This document shows positions 24,889 through 35,819 of a stretch of DNA of 64,000 bases, one piece after another (the stretch's first letter is position 1; each line of letters starts with the position of its first letter). The position numbers and the translations under genes were made by a program. Source of the stretch: Phoenix dactylifera (taxonomy: Eukaryota; Streptophyta; Magnoliopsida; Arecales; Arecaceae); NCBI RefSeq assembly GCF_009389715.1, contig NC_052404.1, positions 7,028,745 to 7,092,744 on the forward strand, given 5' to 3'. A model generated the notes under the pieces. The model was not told where the DNA came from. It made no database searches and saw only the letters and a program-made list of their open reading frames with translations.

Positions 24889-27214
24889 ATATGTGTGCGT
24901 GTGTGTGTGTATGTATATGTACGCATGTACATACATGTATATAACCACTATTTTGTTTAAAAAACAAAAATAAAGATAGGCATTAATTATATAGCATAAA
25001 TATTACATGATAAGATGTACTGTGACAAGAAAAAGATTTAAAAAAATATATCTAAACCTACATAGAAACGAGACCGCTGACGATGTAACAAAAAGGGGCA
25101 ACCAGCCAAGGAACAACAAAACACACTCCTAAACAATATGCATACCCAAGTACAAAGGAGGCAAAATCTATCCACAAAAAGTTCAGTATATTAACTCAAA
25201 CTGCGCAGAAGAAGCTACAACAGGAGATTATTCCTTTAACAATTGGAAAGGAAACCTCTCTACCTTGCAAGGCAAAGAAGGTTCTAAACAAATGAATAAG
25301 CATAATGGCATCGTGACTCAAAGGAAAGCACAGAAACTATCGAAGGGACAAAACTTGTACGTTAATAAAGAGAGGGATAGCATTTTAAAATAAGAAAATC
25401 ATATGAGAACAACTCACTCCCACATCACAAATTCTATCTTTCTTCAAGCCTTTCTTTCTTAAGCATGTGTCAAACTATAAGACATTTTATCTTCCTCCTT
25501 TCCTCATAAATATAACTTCAACTTTTCGATGAGAAAAAAAATGACAACACACTTGAAAATCTTTCATGTTCCCAAATCCATTATCAATCTACATGGTTTT
25601 GCTTTATACACCACTGCATGCATGCAAGTCCTAAAACATCTCAGAATAGGAGGTTTCACTTTCTTCTTTGAACTTAATTAACTAAAAGAACATAGTTTGT
25701 GTAAATCGATATTCATTTTGAGGTAGTTTGTGTAAATCAACCTTCATCAGAAACCAACTTGAAATTGGAGTTGTATTAAGAGCTATGGCAAACCCGTTTG
25801 AGCAGATGCATAGTTTGTAAGTCCAAATCATCAACCCAATAGGGTCTAGATCAGGTTGGCCAAAAACAAGACACAATCTGTCTGCATATGCAATTCAGTC
25901 ACAAGTCTGAGACTTTCAATAATCATTCATATTTATGTTATATGACTTAGGACGGTGAAATGTTCCTCACATTTTTATTGTGTGATGTGCAAGATAATAC
26001 ACATACAAATCAATTGTCATGAAATGCTTTCATTTTGGATTCTTTAGGAAAGAGACAAATATTGTCAAGAAGTTTATCATTTATTTCATCTAAAATTGCA
26101 GCCCGCACCAATATCGCTCATTTAACCTACTTAATAAATTGCATGAATTGCATGTACATGTGGCTCACGATATCCACAAGGAGTTCACTGCAATATATAG
26201 GAGATCAATAAATGAGTTTTGTCACATCAGTAAACCAAAATCATGATATAAGAAAACAGAAATAGTACAGTTAAGATGGTTGGTAATAGTTTCTCAAATT
26301 GTCTATGCAGTGGCTTAATATAAGGGGCAAGGTAAACAAGAAATAGCATTGGAAGGATGAAACATTAACGTACTGCAACTGTGGGTTTTCCCCAATCTTT
26401 TTTCTCAAAAACATTAAATCAGTATGTCAGCAAGACCAACCCTCGCACCATAGGAGCGGTATGCCTGCTCGCATAAAGAAATTAATGGTTGCAGGACCTT
26501 TCAACACACTATACATTCCACCGATCAAGTGGTAAAGATGTTGCTTATGTGCACTAACATAAGGAAGCCTTTTATATCCAATGCATTTGTTCACCATAAC
26601 CAAAGAAGATAAACAGTCGCAGCAAAACAGATATTTATTTAGTATTGCATGTTACAAAATAAATACAATCCATGGAACCACAACAGTCCAACGCTAGATG
26701 CAAGAAAAGGTGACTTGAGAGCTAATATTATCTGAATATATCCTCAATCTTCCCCCGAAGGTCAAATATGATGCTAATTAATAATAGTTTAGTCATCAAT
26801 ATTTCAAGAACATAAACAGAAATATCAAGGAGATGCCACTGACAGTAGCACTCATTTTGAGATTGGAGACATACTTTGGTAACCACACTATTCCTAGATT
26901 TTTTTACCCCGAATAACTGTCGGGGCAGTACCTGGAAAATTTATATAAATTTCCCTCACACAATACCGAGAAAAACATGACATACAAATGAAGACACTAA
27001 CCAGAATATGAGTGAGACTGTTAGAAGGAAGACCTGTTATAAACCCCTTAAAATATTTGATTCAAAGCCACTAAGTTATTTTCATTAATGGAGCTGAAGA
27101 CCCGTCCATAAAATCATTTACATCTTGGTGGAAACAGGAAATATATTCTCATAAGTGCAAGGCCACGTTCCATCTCATCTCTAAAAGGACAACTATTCTC
27201 ATCCCGTCTCCCCC

Positions 27215-27257
<43 letters not shown>

Positions 27258-28323
27258 AAAGAAAAGAGGGGAAAAAAAGAAAAAAAAATCTTCAACAGGA
27301 GAAATATGCTGTTCTCTTTCCCGACCAAGGAAAGACAACACCTATAGAAGCCTTTCTTAATGGTGTGAAGAGAAACAAAGCAGAAACAAAGAAAGAGAAC
27401 GAGGCTCCAACGCAAACCGTTCCAACGTTGGAGACCGCTCTGACACGCCTGCACCCCATTTGCATGGACAAGATTTGACCGCTCGAAGCCCCCCATAACG
27501 CCCCCCCTCTCTCTCTCTCTCTTCCGCTACGCCGTCTGATCATCATCCTAAACGGTTGAGATTTTTTTTCTTCTTCAAGAAGTGATACCAATATTTACCG
27601 GAAGGGGAGTTGCCGGTGGCGGTGGTGGTGGAGGAGGTGGTGCAGCCCTTGCAGAGGTTGCTCAGCTGCATCTCGATGCTGTTGAGGAACGACGCCGCCT
27701 CGTCGAACGGCTTCGAAAGCTCCTCCTTGTACCGCTGCAGAACCCGGCAGTAGGATTCCTGAAAATAGAAGCCAAAGTTTCTGCTGGTGATCATAACAGC
27801 TTAAAAGCGAACGAGGTCAGGATCTTATAGCTCCTACTAGCAGCAGCAATATCTTGTTTTCTTGGAAAGCACGTTAGTTCTTAATTCCTACCATGAACTC
27901 GTCCAGCTCCGGATCCGCTCCAATCTCCCCGCACCCCGCGCCCGTGTACCTCTTCCGCCCTATCTCTTCCAACAGCGAGGCGATCTCCGGCGGCGCCCCC
28001 ACCTTGCGAAGAAGAAAAAAATAATACAAGAAATAAAGACCGAATTCTCTCTCTTTCGTTCTCTCTCCAACTCCAATCTTACGAACCTTTCTACATTCGA
28101 TGTAGGCGGAGACGAGTGAGGGGTAGCGAGGATGGCTGGCGATCTGGGCCTTGATCAGATCCGTGAGATCCGATCCCCCGCCACCGGAGATATCTGACGC
28201 TTCGGCGGCCCCGCCGCTATGCGAGCGGTCCGCCTCAAAATACGGGTAGCCGGACGTCGATCCGACGGCCGCCATCTCTCCACCCTTTGAGATTCCCGGA
28301 TGGATACTATACAGATCTTCCAT
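19099..28323 (-). CDS. Class I KNOTTED1-like homeobox (KNOX) transcription factor, rough sheath1/OSH6-like
   Basis: Nuclear TALE homeodomain factor; class I members maintain shoot meristem identity, partnering BELL proteins. Five coding exons: 28323-28087, 28002-27892, 27758-27599, 19674-19427, 19287-19099. All introns are GT-AG and all phases fit, giving 945 nt and 314 residues. Domains: KNOX1 (~52-98), KNOX2 (~117-158, starting [20 protein letters not shown]), a short GSE-like acidic linker ([11 protein letters not shown]), ELK (201-222, [20 protein letters not shown]) and homeodomain (~222-284) with the TALE insertion PYP at 249-251 and recognition helix [12 protein letters not shown] (271-282). 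The tail [11 protein letters not shown]...[13 protein letters not shown] matches the RS1/OSH6/OSH71 group, from memory of that family. Intron 3 is 7.9 kb, in the same place as the long regulatory intron of maize knotted1. Sure of class I KNOX, less sure of the orthologue. Confidence 0.95.
24640..24945. repeat. Compound TA/TG microsatellite
   Basis: Alternating purine-pyrimidine tracts: (TA)n then (TG)n at about 24643-24679, mixed TATG/CATA words, and a second long (TG)n at about 24846-24887. This produces open frames of Thr-His and Cys-Val runs on both strands that are not genes. Long alternating tracts can adopt Z-DNA and are usually highly polymorphic. Confidence 0.95.
27211..27289. repeat. 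Poly-C run followed by A/G-rich tract
   Basis: An uninterrupted run of 32 C residues (27216-27247, after CCCCT) is followed directly by 13 A residues and an AG-rich tract to about 27289. It lies in KNOX intron 3, about 310 bp from the exon. Homopolymer length is likely to be uncertain in the assembly. Confidence 0.95.
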
Positions 28324-28827
28324 CTTTCGTTCCAGTCCTCCTCCCTCCCCCCAAATTGAGACGGAGGGATTAAAAGAAAACGAGAAAGCAGACGAATAGA
28401 AGTGATGGGGGGACAGGCCGAGGGATGCGAAGTTGACTTGATTCTAAATACGGCAGCTTTGAATGCGGGCAACGCGAGGCGTTAGTAGAGAAGGGCACTA
28501 CTACTCCAACTACCAAAAAGGGAAGCGAGAAAAGAAGAAGCCCGACCGAATCCTCCGCCCTGCTCGATTCGCAAGCAGACGAACAGCAGCAGCAGAAGCC
28601 GCCGTGCGGCTACTTCCATTTCCACTTCTGCCTCTCCCCCCTTTCCGCCCGGTGCTGCCCTGCGGACCAAAAACCCAAAGAAAAAGGTATGCCATTTAAT
28701 AATATTATTATAAATAATCGTAATACCGAGAGAAGAAGCTAATTGGTTAATTAACTAATCAATTAATTAATTAGAGACAATTTCGGGGGTGGAGAAAAAA
28801 AAAGTTGAAGGAAAGGCAGGGAGGGCG

Positions 28828-28920
28828 CACGTGGTGAGAACAGTGAGAAGGGGAGGAGGGGCCGCCCGTATTTATAGCCGTCCCATCATCATTATGGCCG
28901 ACATGACATTCTGCCACGTG
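28828..28920 (-). promoter_or_regulatory. Candidate KNOX core promoter: TATA box and two G-boxes
   Basis: On the minus strand TATAAATA lies at 28876-28869, in a GC-rich context, about 550 bp before the KNOX start codon. Transcription would begin near 28840 and leave a long 5' leader of about 500 nt, which is common for class I KNOX genes. Two CACGTG palindromes flank it at 28828-28833 and 28915-28920; these are sites of the type bound by bHLH and bZIP factors. The 139-residue plus-strand frame over this stretch (28789-29208) is not supported as a gene. Confidence 0.5.
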
Positions 28921-29209
28921 TCGGATGACGATCGGCTGTTAGATCTAGGGATGGGTGCTCTATGTCTCCGCGGTCTCATCGGCAAGTACTACTGTACCAC
29001 TCTCTCAAATCTTTTTGCTGCTTTCTTTGGGTTTCAAGCTTTTCCTGGCTGGGGAGTTGTTGGTTTGAATTTTACCGGCAACAGCCACGGCTGGTGTTCT
29101 TCCCCTACAGGGCGGCGACACCGGGGTGGGGGAAGCTCGTTCTGCTGCCTCTCAGGTTTTGGCCTTGTTAGAATTAAAATTTTTGCCTGCTTCTGGGGAG
29201 TTAAATAAA

Positions 29210-30440
29210 AAAGCTCGCGAGCCGCGCATATGAAACCGGAACGGTGAGTTGGATTTGCGTAGGGACTGGCGCGGTTCAGCTGCCCGTACTAGTCTTCCTT
29301 CAACTCTTTACCTGGGGAAGTAGACTTCGCTGCTTCCCGCAACAGTACTTGCTCTGCGCCAATCGAGGAAAATATAAAGTAAAAATAAAAATAAGCCTTT
29401 TACTTAAAAGCTCCTGTACGGGATAGCTAATGTAGTTCAGGTACTCTATCGTCAAGCAGACGTATAATAGGGTTCGTATATATCATGTAATGGTCGCTGT
29501 TATACTCGTATTTCATTTAGAGCATCAGTCGACATATGGCTTGCATAAGGCCAGACAGGATATATGTCTCATATTGAATGCATGAAAGATCAAAAATATA
29601 CCAATCTGAATAGAATATTTTTACCATTATATCAAATAGATAATATAATTCGATCTACAATAAATTAACTTATATTAAATTTAATTAAATGAGCTAAGTA
29701 TTGTCATCTCCTTTTAGCAATAGCAATAGAAACTAAAGCAGCTACAGTTAGTTCTCTGCCTGTACTTAACATTATAGCTCTTTATAATAAAAAAGAAAGG
29801 AGGAGTCATGGTACACATGCAAATATATATACACACACAAAACAAGTATTTAGCAGAGGTATATATCTAAATATTAATTTTAAAAAATATTTATATAAAT
29901 TTTAATATTTAAGAGGAAATATATATATATAATTAAAAAATAAATTCTATTTTTCAACAAAGTTCGGAAGATGATAGGCATGGTTATCAATACTTCGGTT
30001 ATTTTTCATTGGCTAATAATAGCTGTTCAAAAAAAAATCCAAAATAAATAGCCAATATTCTTTTATAAATTGATCAATAATTAACAATTAAAAAAATGTT
30101 GTAAAAAAAAAAGAAATCATTTGTGTCAACGAACTTTAAAGCTGCTCGTATGCATATATTGGATGGGTAGGCACACGTTCAAAACATTTTCTATGACAAA
30201 ATCATCAGTTTAGTTTGGTGCAATAGAGTTCGATTTTTTTCCCTTAAAGAAAAAAAGTTGATCTAGATTTATGAATATTGAAATAATTACAAATTTATTT
30301 TAGGTTTTCGGTCTTGAAAATAAAAACCCTTTTGCAAAGAAGACCTTTGCTAGGGGTTTGGATGTCAAGCTGTACGTGAATTGCCTCGGGTGTAGACTAC
30401 CAAACAACAACACCAGTATTCGTTGGTCCGGCAGAACATG
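29210..30440. other. AT-rich intergenic DNA
   Basis: After the GC-rich KNOX promoter the composition falls to very AT-rich, with TATATA and AAAAA runs (29570-30130). I see no gene or defined repeat. Confidence 0.5.
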
Positions 30441-30757
30441 TTACACCAGGGTTCTGCTGTCGCAGTCATTGCTTTCCTGACAGCGCCAACAGCCATCCCC
30501 AGTTCTCTTAAAGTCCCAACTGCCGACGACCGCAACCTGTGGGGGCGGTCGGAACACCACCTGAGACTGACACCGGGACAGAGATCGAGACGCTAAAACT
30601 ACCGCCTCCCCCTCCTCCTCCAAGTGCGATCTCTCGATCCGGTCAACGTTTCAACGACCCACACAGGGCGGGCTCGAAGCTCTTATCTCAACCTAGCTTC
30701 CTCCTCCTCCTTTTCCATCTCGATTTCTAGACTGGTCTGGGGACAGAAACAGAGGGG

Positions 30758-30800
<43 letters not shown>

Positions 30801-31400
30801 CGTTGGGAGTACGGGCACCGACTTTTCCTGAGATGGTTAGGATGACCGCTCCACACTCTCGTCTCTGCGATATCTCCGTAGCCATCGGCCAGCGGCGATG
30901 GATGGCGACCAGACGTCGACCATCTCGCCTTCTCCCACTGTACGCCCCCGCGCAGCACGGGGGTTCTCCGAGTCAGCAGGGCCATGGATGGCGACCGGAC
31001 GGCCATCTCGTCTCCCTCCCACGGTACATCCCCACGCAGCGCGGGGGTTCTCCTTGTTCGTCGTCTTCTTGTTTGTTTCTTCCTTGCCCCACCCGTCCTC
31101 GTCGCCCGGCTCTCTGCTTCTTTGCGAGACAGCGACCGGGCCTCCCCTTATCTCTCTCTCTCTCTCTCTCTCTCTCTACTCGGGGAGGATCGAGTGCAAG
31201 GGTTACCGCCTCACCGGGTGGTGAGGTGTACAAGCGGGTGGGTGCTGTTCTCTTCTGGGTCGTCGCTCGTGGGGAGATGGTACTGGAGAAGACGAAGGAT
31301 TATTTGCCATACTGCTCTCTTCTCTTTTACCGAGCAAATCGGGAGGGAGCAGTTGCTCCACCACCTTTTTAACTATGGAGGCAGACTGGAGAGCTGAGAG
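30441..31400. repeat. GC-rich island with GA and CT microsatellites and a two-copy ~85-bp tandem repeat
   Basis: A (GA)n run at 30763-30796 and a (CT)n run at 31150-31177 bracket two diverged tandem copies of about 85 bp. Both copies begin ATGGATGGCGACC (30898 and 30984) and contain GGGGGTTCTCC (30959 and 31043). Overlapping open frames occur on both strands (for example 30803-31372, 30898-31224), but they owe their length to GC-richness and low complexity and show no domain. It could be an exon or promoter of an unrecognised gene, or a decayed element. Confidence 0.5.
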
Positions 31401-32400
31401 GTCACACCCTTCCCTCCTTCCCCGTACTGTTCATTCCAACGCCCATTCTGTGACACGTTCGCTACTTTTTATAGGCTTGGGACGACTCTGATGAACAAAA
31501 TTTGAACCACTGCCCCCCTGGATAAATGTTGCAGTACAGATGGGGACCATGTATGTCGCACAAAAAAGAGAAACGCAGTCATAGCTGTTCGTAACATCAA
31601 CCATAAGAAGCTTGGCCTATGCCGAAGTGGCATGCGACAGAACTGCATGCACGTGAGTACGTACTCTATGAACCTGCGCCATGTCCCTTCAGAAAGGCCA
31701 AGGAGAAGATTGGTCCAAATTTGACCGTCCAGGCATAATCAAGAGAAGAGAGCTGTTACGACCGTGAGGTGGCGGACTCTTGAAGAAGATTTATAGCTCT
31801 GGGAGATTGAGAGTTGCTTCCAAAAGATGAAGATTAATATAAACAAGGATAGAAAGCGGAGATGCTTTTATAGATGGATGGCAACTTTGGTATGCATTCT
31901 CCTTCTTTGAGGAGTCGTGAATTATTTCAAATTCGTTGCCAGCCCCGGCATGTGAAGAAGCATTATTGCTTACATTAAATTTTTTTAAAATGATATGATA
32001 GCTATTAATCATCATTCAGGCTTTAAGTTTTAACCAGAGAAGTCGCACTTAAAAGGGAAGCTAATATTGTTGGTTTTGCAATGACTGCATGTCAACTAAC
32101 AAACAATTTATAGGCAGGACAAGTTGTTTGATGGTCATTGCAAAAATAGAAACTAAAAAAAATATATTCATCAAAATTATTAGTTATTTTAAGAGAATAC
32201 AATCTTCATCGATTGAAATGGAAAGATTTTGAAAAGTTCAAATGGAGGGAAGTTTATTAATATCCTGAGCTCGGATCAATATTAGGCTTCATTGAGCTTA
32301 TTTTGTCGAGGGAAGAGCCAAGCTCAGATACATTTATAGCTCAATTTATAAATTAGTTGAGCCTGAATGCTTTGGGTAAGGATCTAACTAATATTAAATA
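31401..32400. other. Intergenic, no gene seen
   Basis: AT-rich sequence with no supported exon. A minus-strand frame at 31791-32015 has no recognisable feature. Confidence 0.45.
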
Positions 32401-32429
32401 ATCAATCCATATGAGCAATAGATAGATAT

Positions 32430-32900
32430 GACGCTACACCTTCTGTCGCCATTGAATCTGGGATGAGGTCGAAGTGCAGCTTGGACAATCCTGAGGTTGA
32501 CTGGAGATAAGCTAAGTAAGTTGGCCGAGGTATTAGGGTGGATCTTCTCCAGACATGGCCTACAAAATTTCTACTTGTCGGAGAGTAGCAGAGTATCCTC
32601 CGATACTTAAGTCAAATTAACGAGAAAACAACGTAAAAAAAAAAAAAGAATTTCAGCAGAATATTGTCTCTGTGAATAATAATGTATGTGTACCTGAAGT
32701 CCTCCAAGCTACCCCTACCTATTTTGTTGTTATCTGGTCTAACGTGGCGTATAATGAAGGCTAGATAACGGCCGGTAGTACGGCTAAGTTGTGGGTGCTA
32801 GACCGCGTAAGCGGCGGGTAGTGCTGGTGGGGCGCAGATTGCGGCGTTACGATGACTGCGGGCTGCTAGAGCTATCGATTGTTGGAACTATCAATCTTTT
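32430..32900 (+). repeat. Possible degenerate LTR fragment (second)
   Basis: The stretch contains TCCGATACTTAAGTCA, an A-rich tract, GAATTTCAGCAG and GTACCTGAAGTCC. This order parallels the fragment at 16736-17170. No retrotransposon protein-coding remains are visible beside it. The two may be scattered members of one LTR family, but the evidence is only word similarity by eye. Confidence 0.35.
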
Positions 32901-35640
32901 TCGATGCATGCTGATTATTCTCTTCAGTCGATGGCTTTTTGGCTGATCAGCTCCTCGGCCGAGTAGCTGAAGAGCTCACTTCGATTAGTTGGCTGCTTTA
33001 CTAGGGCCGACTTTGTTCTCCTCGGCTTACGTCCGAGGTCATGGGGGAGGTTGGGCCCATGCAAGGGCAAAATGTCCAATATTTGCTCTAGCACCTTGGT
33101 ACCGTGGCAATATGGGATTTGAATGTATTTGTGCAAATGAACCAAAAAAAATAGGAAAGGAAAAAAGAAATTACAAACATTGCAGGTTTAATACATCGCG
33201 ATATAATATGATACGAAATAATTTTGATCCAGTTGCTAACGTTAGGATGGATGGAGGTTTCCTATACGGGTCCCATGCATGATGACCCATGACAATGTAG
33301 GCCCCTTATGATATATGAGACCGTCGGTTGCCAAGATGGTCATGATCTATAGTTTGAACCTTGGGTTCCTGTGCGATACGAAAGGATTGGAGTCTACTTA
33401 TTGTTTTTGGAAATCCTGTGGAAGTTCTCGACCGTTGTGCTTTGCTAGATTGCTCTACCGCTTAGGCTCTAGGTGCCTTATTAATTCAACTCAGACATTG
33501 AGTCTCCTTGAATAAGAAAGGAAATTTTATTTTATAATTAAAAAGTACTTCAACAGTACCAGAGTTTTGTACAAAAAACGTAAACGAATAATATGTAATT
33601 ATTTTCTTATTGCTTTAGCCGCCTGTACCATACTAATTGAAAGTGAAGTAATAGAAAAATTACACGTCTGACTTCCTCGTTTCTTTAAAAAATTGACGGA
33701 TTGGGTTTGGGGTTGGCAAGATGTTTGTTCAACCTAACCCCGCACTGATCCAAAACTTATAATTCATAAACTATTGCAACGCAGGTTGGCTGGGTGTTAT
33801 ACAATCAAGCCATACCAAATCCTGCATGTTGAAAAGTTATTAAACAAGCATGGTTACGATGGGCATGAAAAATATATCCTTAATCTTTTTCTAAATAAAA
33901 GGAAAAACTATATATATATATAAAACTTAAAAGCACTTTGGACAATGCCTAAATAATTTATGCTTACTTGCCTCTTGAAGATTTGTGATATTCAATAGAT
34001 ATATTCGATTCATGACTAGGCCGCTCATGTTAACTAGTTTCTACAATTTTAGCTCATCCACAGCAAAAAAAATGTTGATGATAAGGAGTTAATAGGGCTA
34101 GTAAAATATAATCCAATCTATTAATCTGATCCATGCTCAGTCTGCAATAAATAGATTTTGGTTTGAGCTAAACAAGCTCGGATCGTAAATAGATCGACCT
34201 GTTTAAACTATTAATAATCAAACTAGGGTTTAAGTTTCAGCTCCTTAATCTGTTTAACTCGTTTAATAATCAGATTGGATCGAGTTAAGCTGATTGGGCA
34301 GATCATTTATTTTAGGTTAGCAAGATACATGGATTATATATGTTAACATATCAACAGATGAAGCAAGTTACCTATTTATTAAATATGTTAAGCAAGTTGG
34401 ATCCGGTTATTTTTTTATTAAATTTAGCATGTTCAAGTTCTAGGTCCTAACTTGTTTAATAAATATTTCAAGTCTCATTAGATTTGAAATTTTCTAATCA
34501 CCGACCTGATTACCACCCCTAGGGGATAGCTTTGAAGGTTACATGACAGATGGGAGGTCGAGCAACAAAGCACTGTCATAAGGGAGATTTGAGGCACTGT
34601 CCGGATTCCTTAAGATAAATAAAACTCGAGTGCGCATGTGTGGATGGTTACACAATTTTTTTCAAACAAAATGAGATGCAACGTGGGATATGACTTAGAT
34701 GCAACACGAGTAACAACATCATTGTCATTTTTGCCGGGCATTAATCCTACTATTAGATTCACCTTAATTCATATTGGTCTCTGGCATAAATTACATTCTA
34801 AAAGCCATGATGAAGCGACAACTAGTGGTGGGACTTTAGGCGCTGAGGATAGAATAAAATTGACCTCCATTTTAATTCCACGAGCAGAATCTAGATCACT
34901 TTCTCAAGATCTAGTTGCTAGCTTCTTAGCCGTGGCTTTTGAAACTTGCTCACCTCACACGCTATCATATTCGTGCAAGAATAAATAACTAACAAATACA
35001 TACATCATACAATAATAAAAAATAATTAATAAATCTAAAGATCGCTTTTCGTATCTTTATTCTCAATCATCTCCGATTCTATCATTTATAATCCTTCTAA
35101 ATTAAGATAAGAATGCCACCTTCTGGAACCTCTTCCGAGACGTGGTCCAGGGACTAATAATGATTCTAGCTTAATGACGCTTAAAGTTCCAAGACTGTTT
35201 AGAAAAAAAACAATAAGGGATGACGTGTATGCTTACCAAAAAAAAAAAGAAAAAAGAAAAAAAAGAACGGGTCGTCTTCGGCCGTCGTTCGTATGGCGCG
35301 TTTCCCAGTCGCATGCACAGTAACGCATTCACGTGGAAACAGTAAGCACAGCAGGGCTAGGCTGCAGGGCTCGAGCGGTGCACAAATTCCGAGGCATGTG
35401 TTTCGGAAGATGGTGGAGAGCAATAAAATAGAACAATACCATATAATCCATCCCATTTCCTCTCCCAAAATAAGATGTGCACCTGATTCCAAAATATAAA
35501 GTAACACTCCTACAAAAGGTGATCTTCTGAAAAGCATGAATGGAGCTGTCAGCTCTTCAGTACCTGAGCATATATTAGCATGAACTAGTTACAGCAAGCT
35601 AACTCAAATCATGTTCCTAGACTGTTTAAGATGCATTCTT
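32901..35640. other. Intergenic with scattered decayed repeats, no gene seen
   Basis: AT-rich sequence. The part at about 34090-34520 is filled with words such as GATCC, GTTTAA and AAGCTCGGAT, reminiscent of dispersed plant repeats, but I cannot define borders. No coding exon is supported; a 116-residue plus-strand frame (34638-34988) lacks domain features. Confidence 0.4.
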
Positions 35641-35665
35641 CACACACACAGCACAACTGAGATAG

Positions 35666-35819
35666 CTATTCTTCAACAACAGCACCGATCTGACACTTCT
35701 CTAGCATGTCATAGAATGCATCTTCTGCAGACTTCCAGCAAAGACACCCAGTAGTGTACGGCCCTATGCAAGGTAGCATGCGCAATTCAGCTGGAACCCC
35801 GCAAGCAGCAAGCTCTATT
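35666..35819 (-). CDS. Terminal coding exon of an unrecognised gene
   Basis: I do not recognise the protein. On the minus strand a good acceptor (TTTATTTACAG) is followed by 154 nt that read openly to TAG. The exon would finish a codon with its first base and then encode 50 residues beginning IELAACGVPAELRMLP, continuing CIGPYTTGCLCWKS and ending with an acidic GAVVEE tail. The four-Cys, mixed hydrophobic/acidic composition looks protein-like. Upstream on the same strand a GC- and pyrimidine-rich stretch ends in a strong donor (CCTCCG|GTGAGCG at 38867), with GGGCCT/TGGGCT words further out. It could be the 5' untranslated exon of this gene. A 40-nt candidate middle exon near 37907-37946 does not join this one in frame alone. 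The full structure is unknown. Confidence 0.42.

Larger units (their letters stand above)
19675..27598 (-). other. KNOX intron 3 (7.9 kb)
   Basis: Intron between the KNOX2 exon (donor GTAAAT at 27598) and the ELK/homeobox exon (acceptor TTTGTCAG at 19675). It is AT-rich with no supported nested gene. It contains the TA/TG microsatellite at 24640-24945 and the poly-C run at 27216-27247. Large introns at this position in class I KNOX genes are known to hold regulatory sequence, and insertions in maize knotted1 intron 3 cause ectopic expression. I cannot point to a specific conserved element here. Confidence 0.85.

Noticed and set aside
24608-24973. Four Thr-His or Cys-Val repeat frames of 69-106 residues
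   Set aside because: They are translations of a TA/TG microsatellite within an intron.
28789-29208. 139-residue plus-strand frame near the KNOX promoter
   Set aside because: It has no domain, it overlaps the likely minus-strand TATA box, and its start lies in a low-complexity A-rich run.
30803-31397. Overlapping frames of 86-189 residues on both strands
   Set aside because: They arise in GC-rich low-complexity DNA with GA/CT microsatellites; Ser-Leu and Arg-Glu runs come from the repeats.
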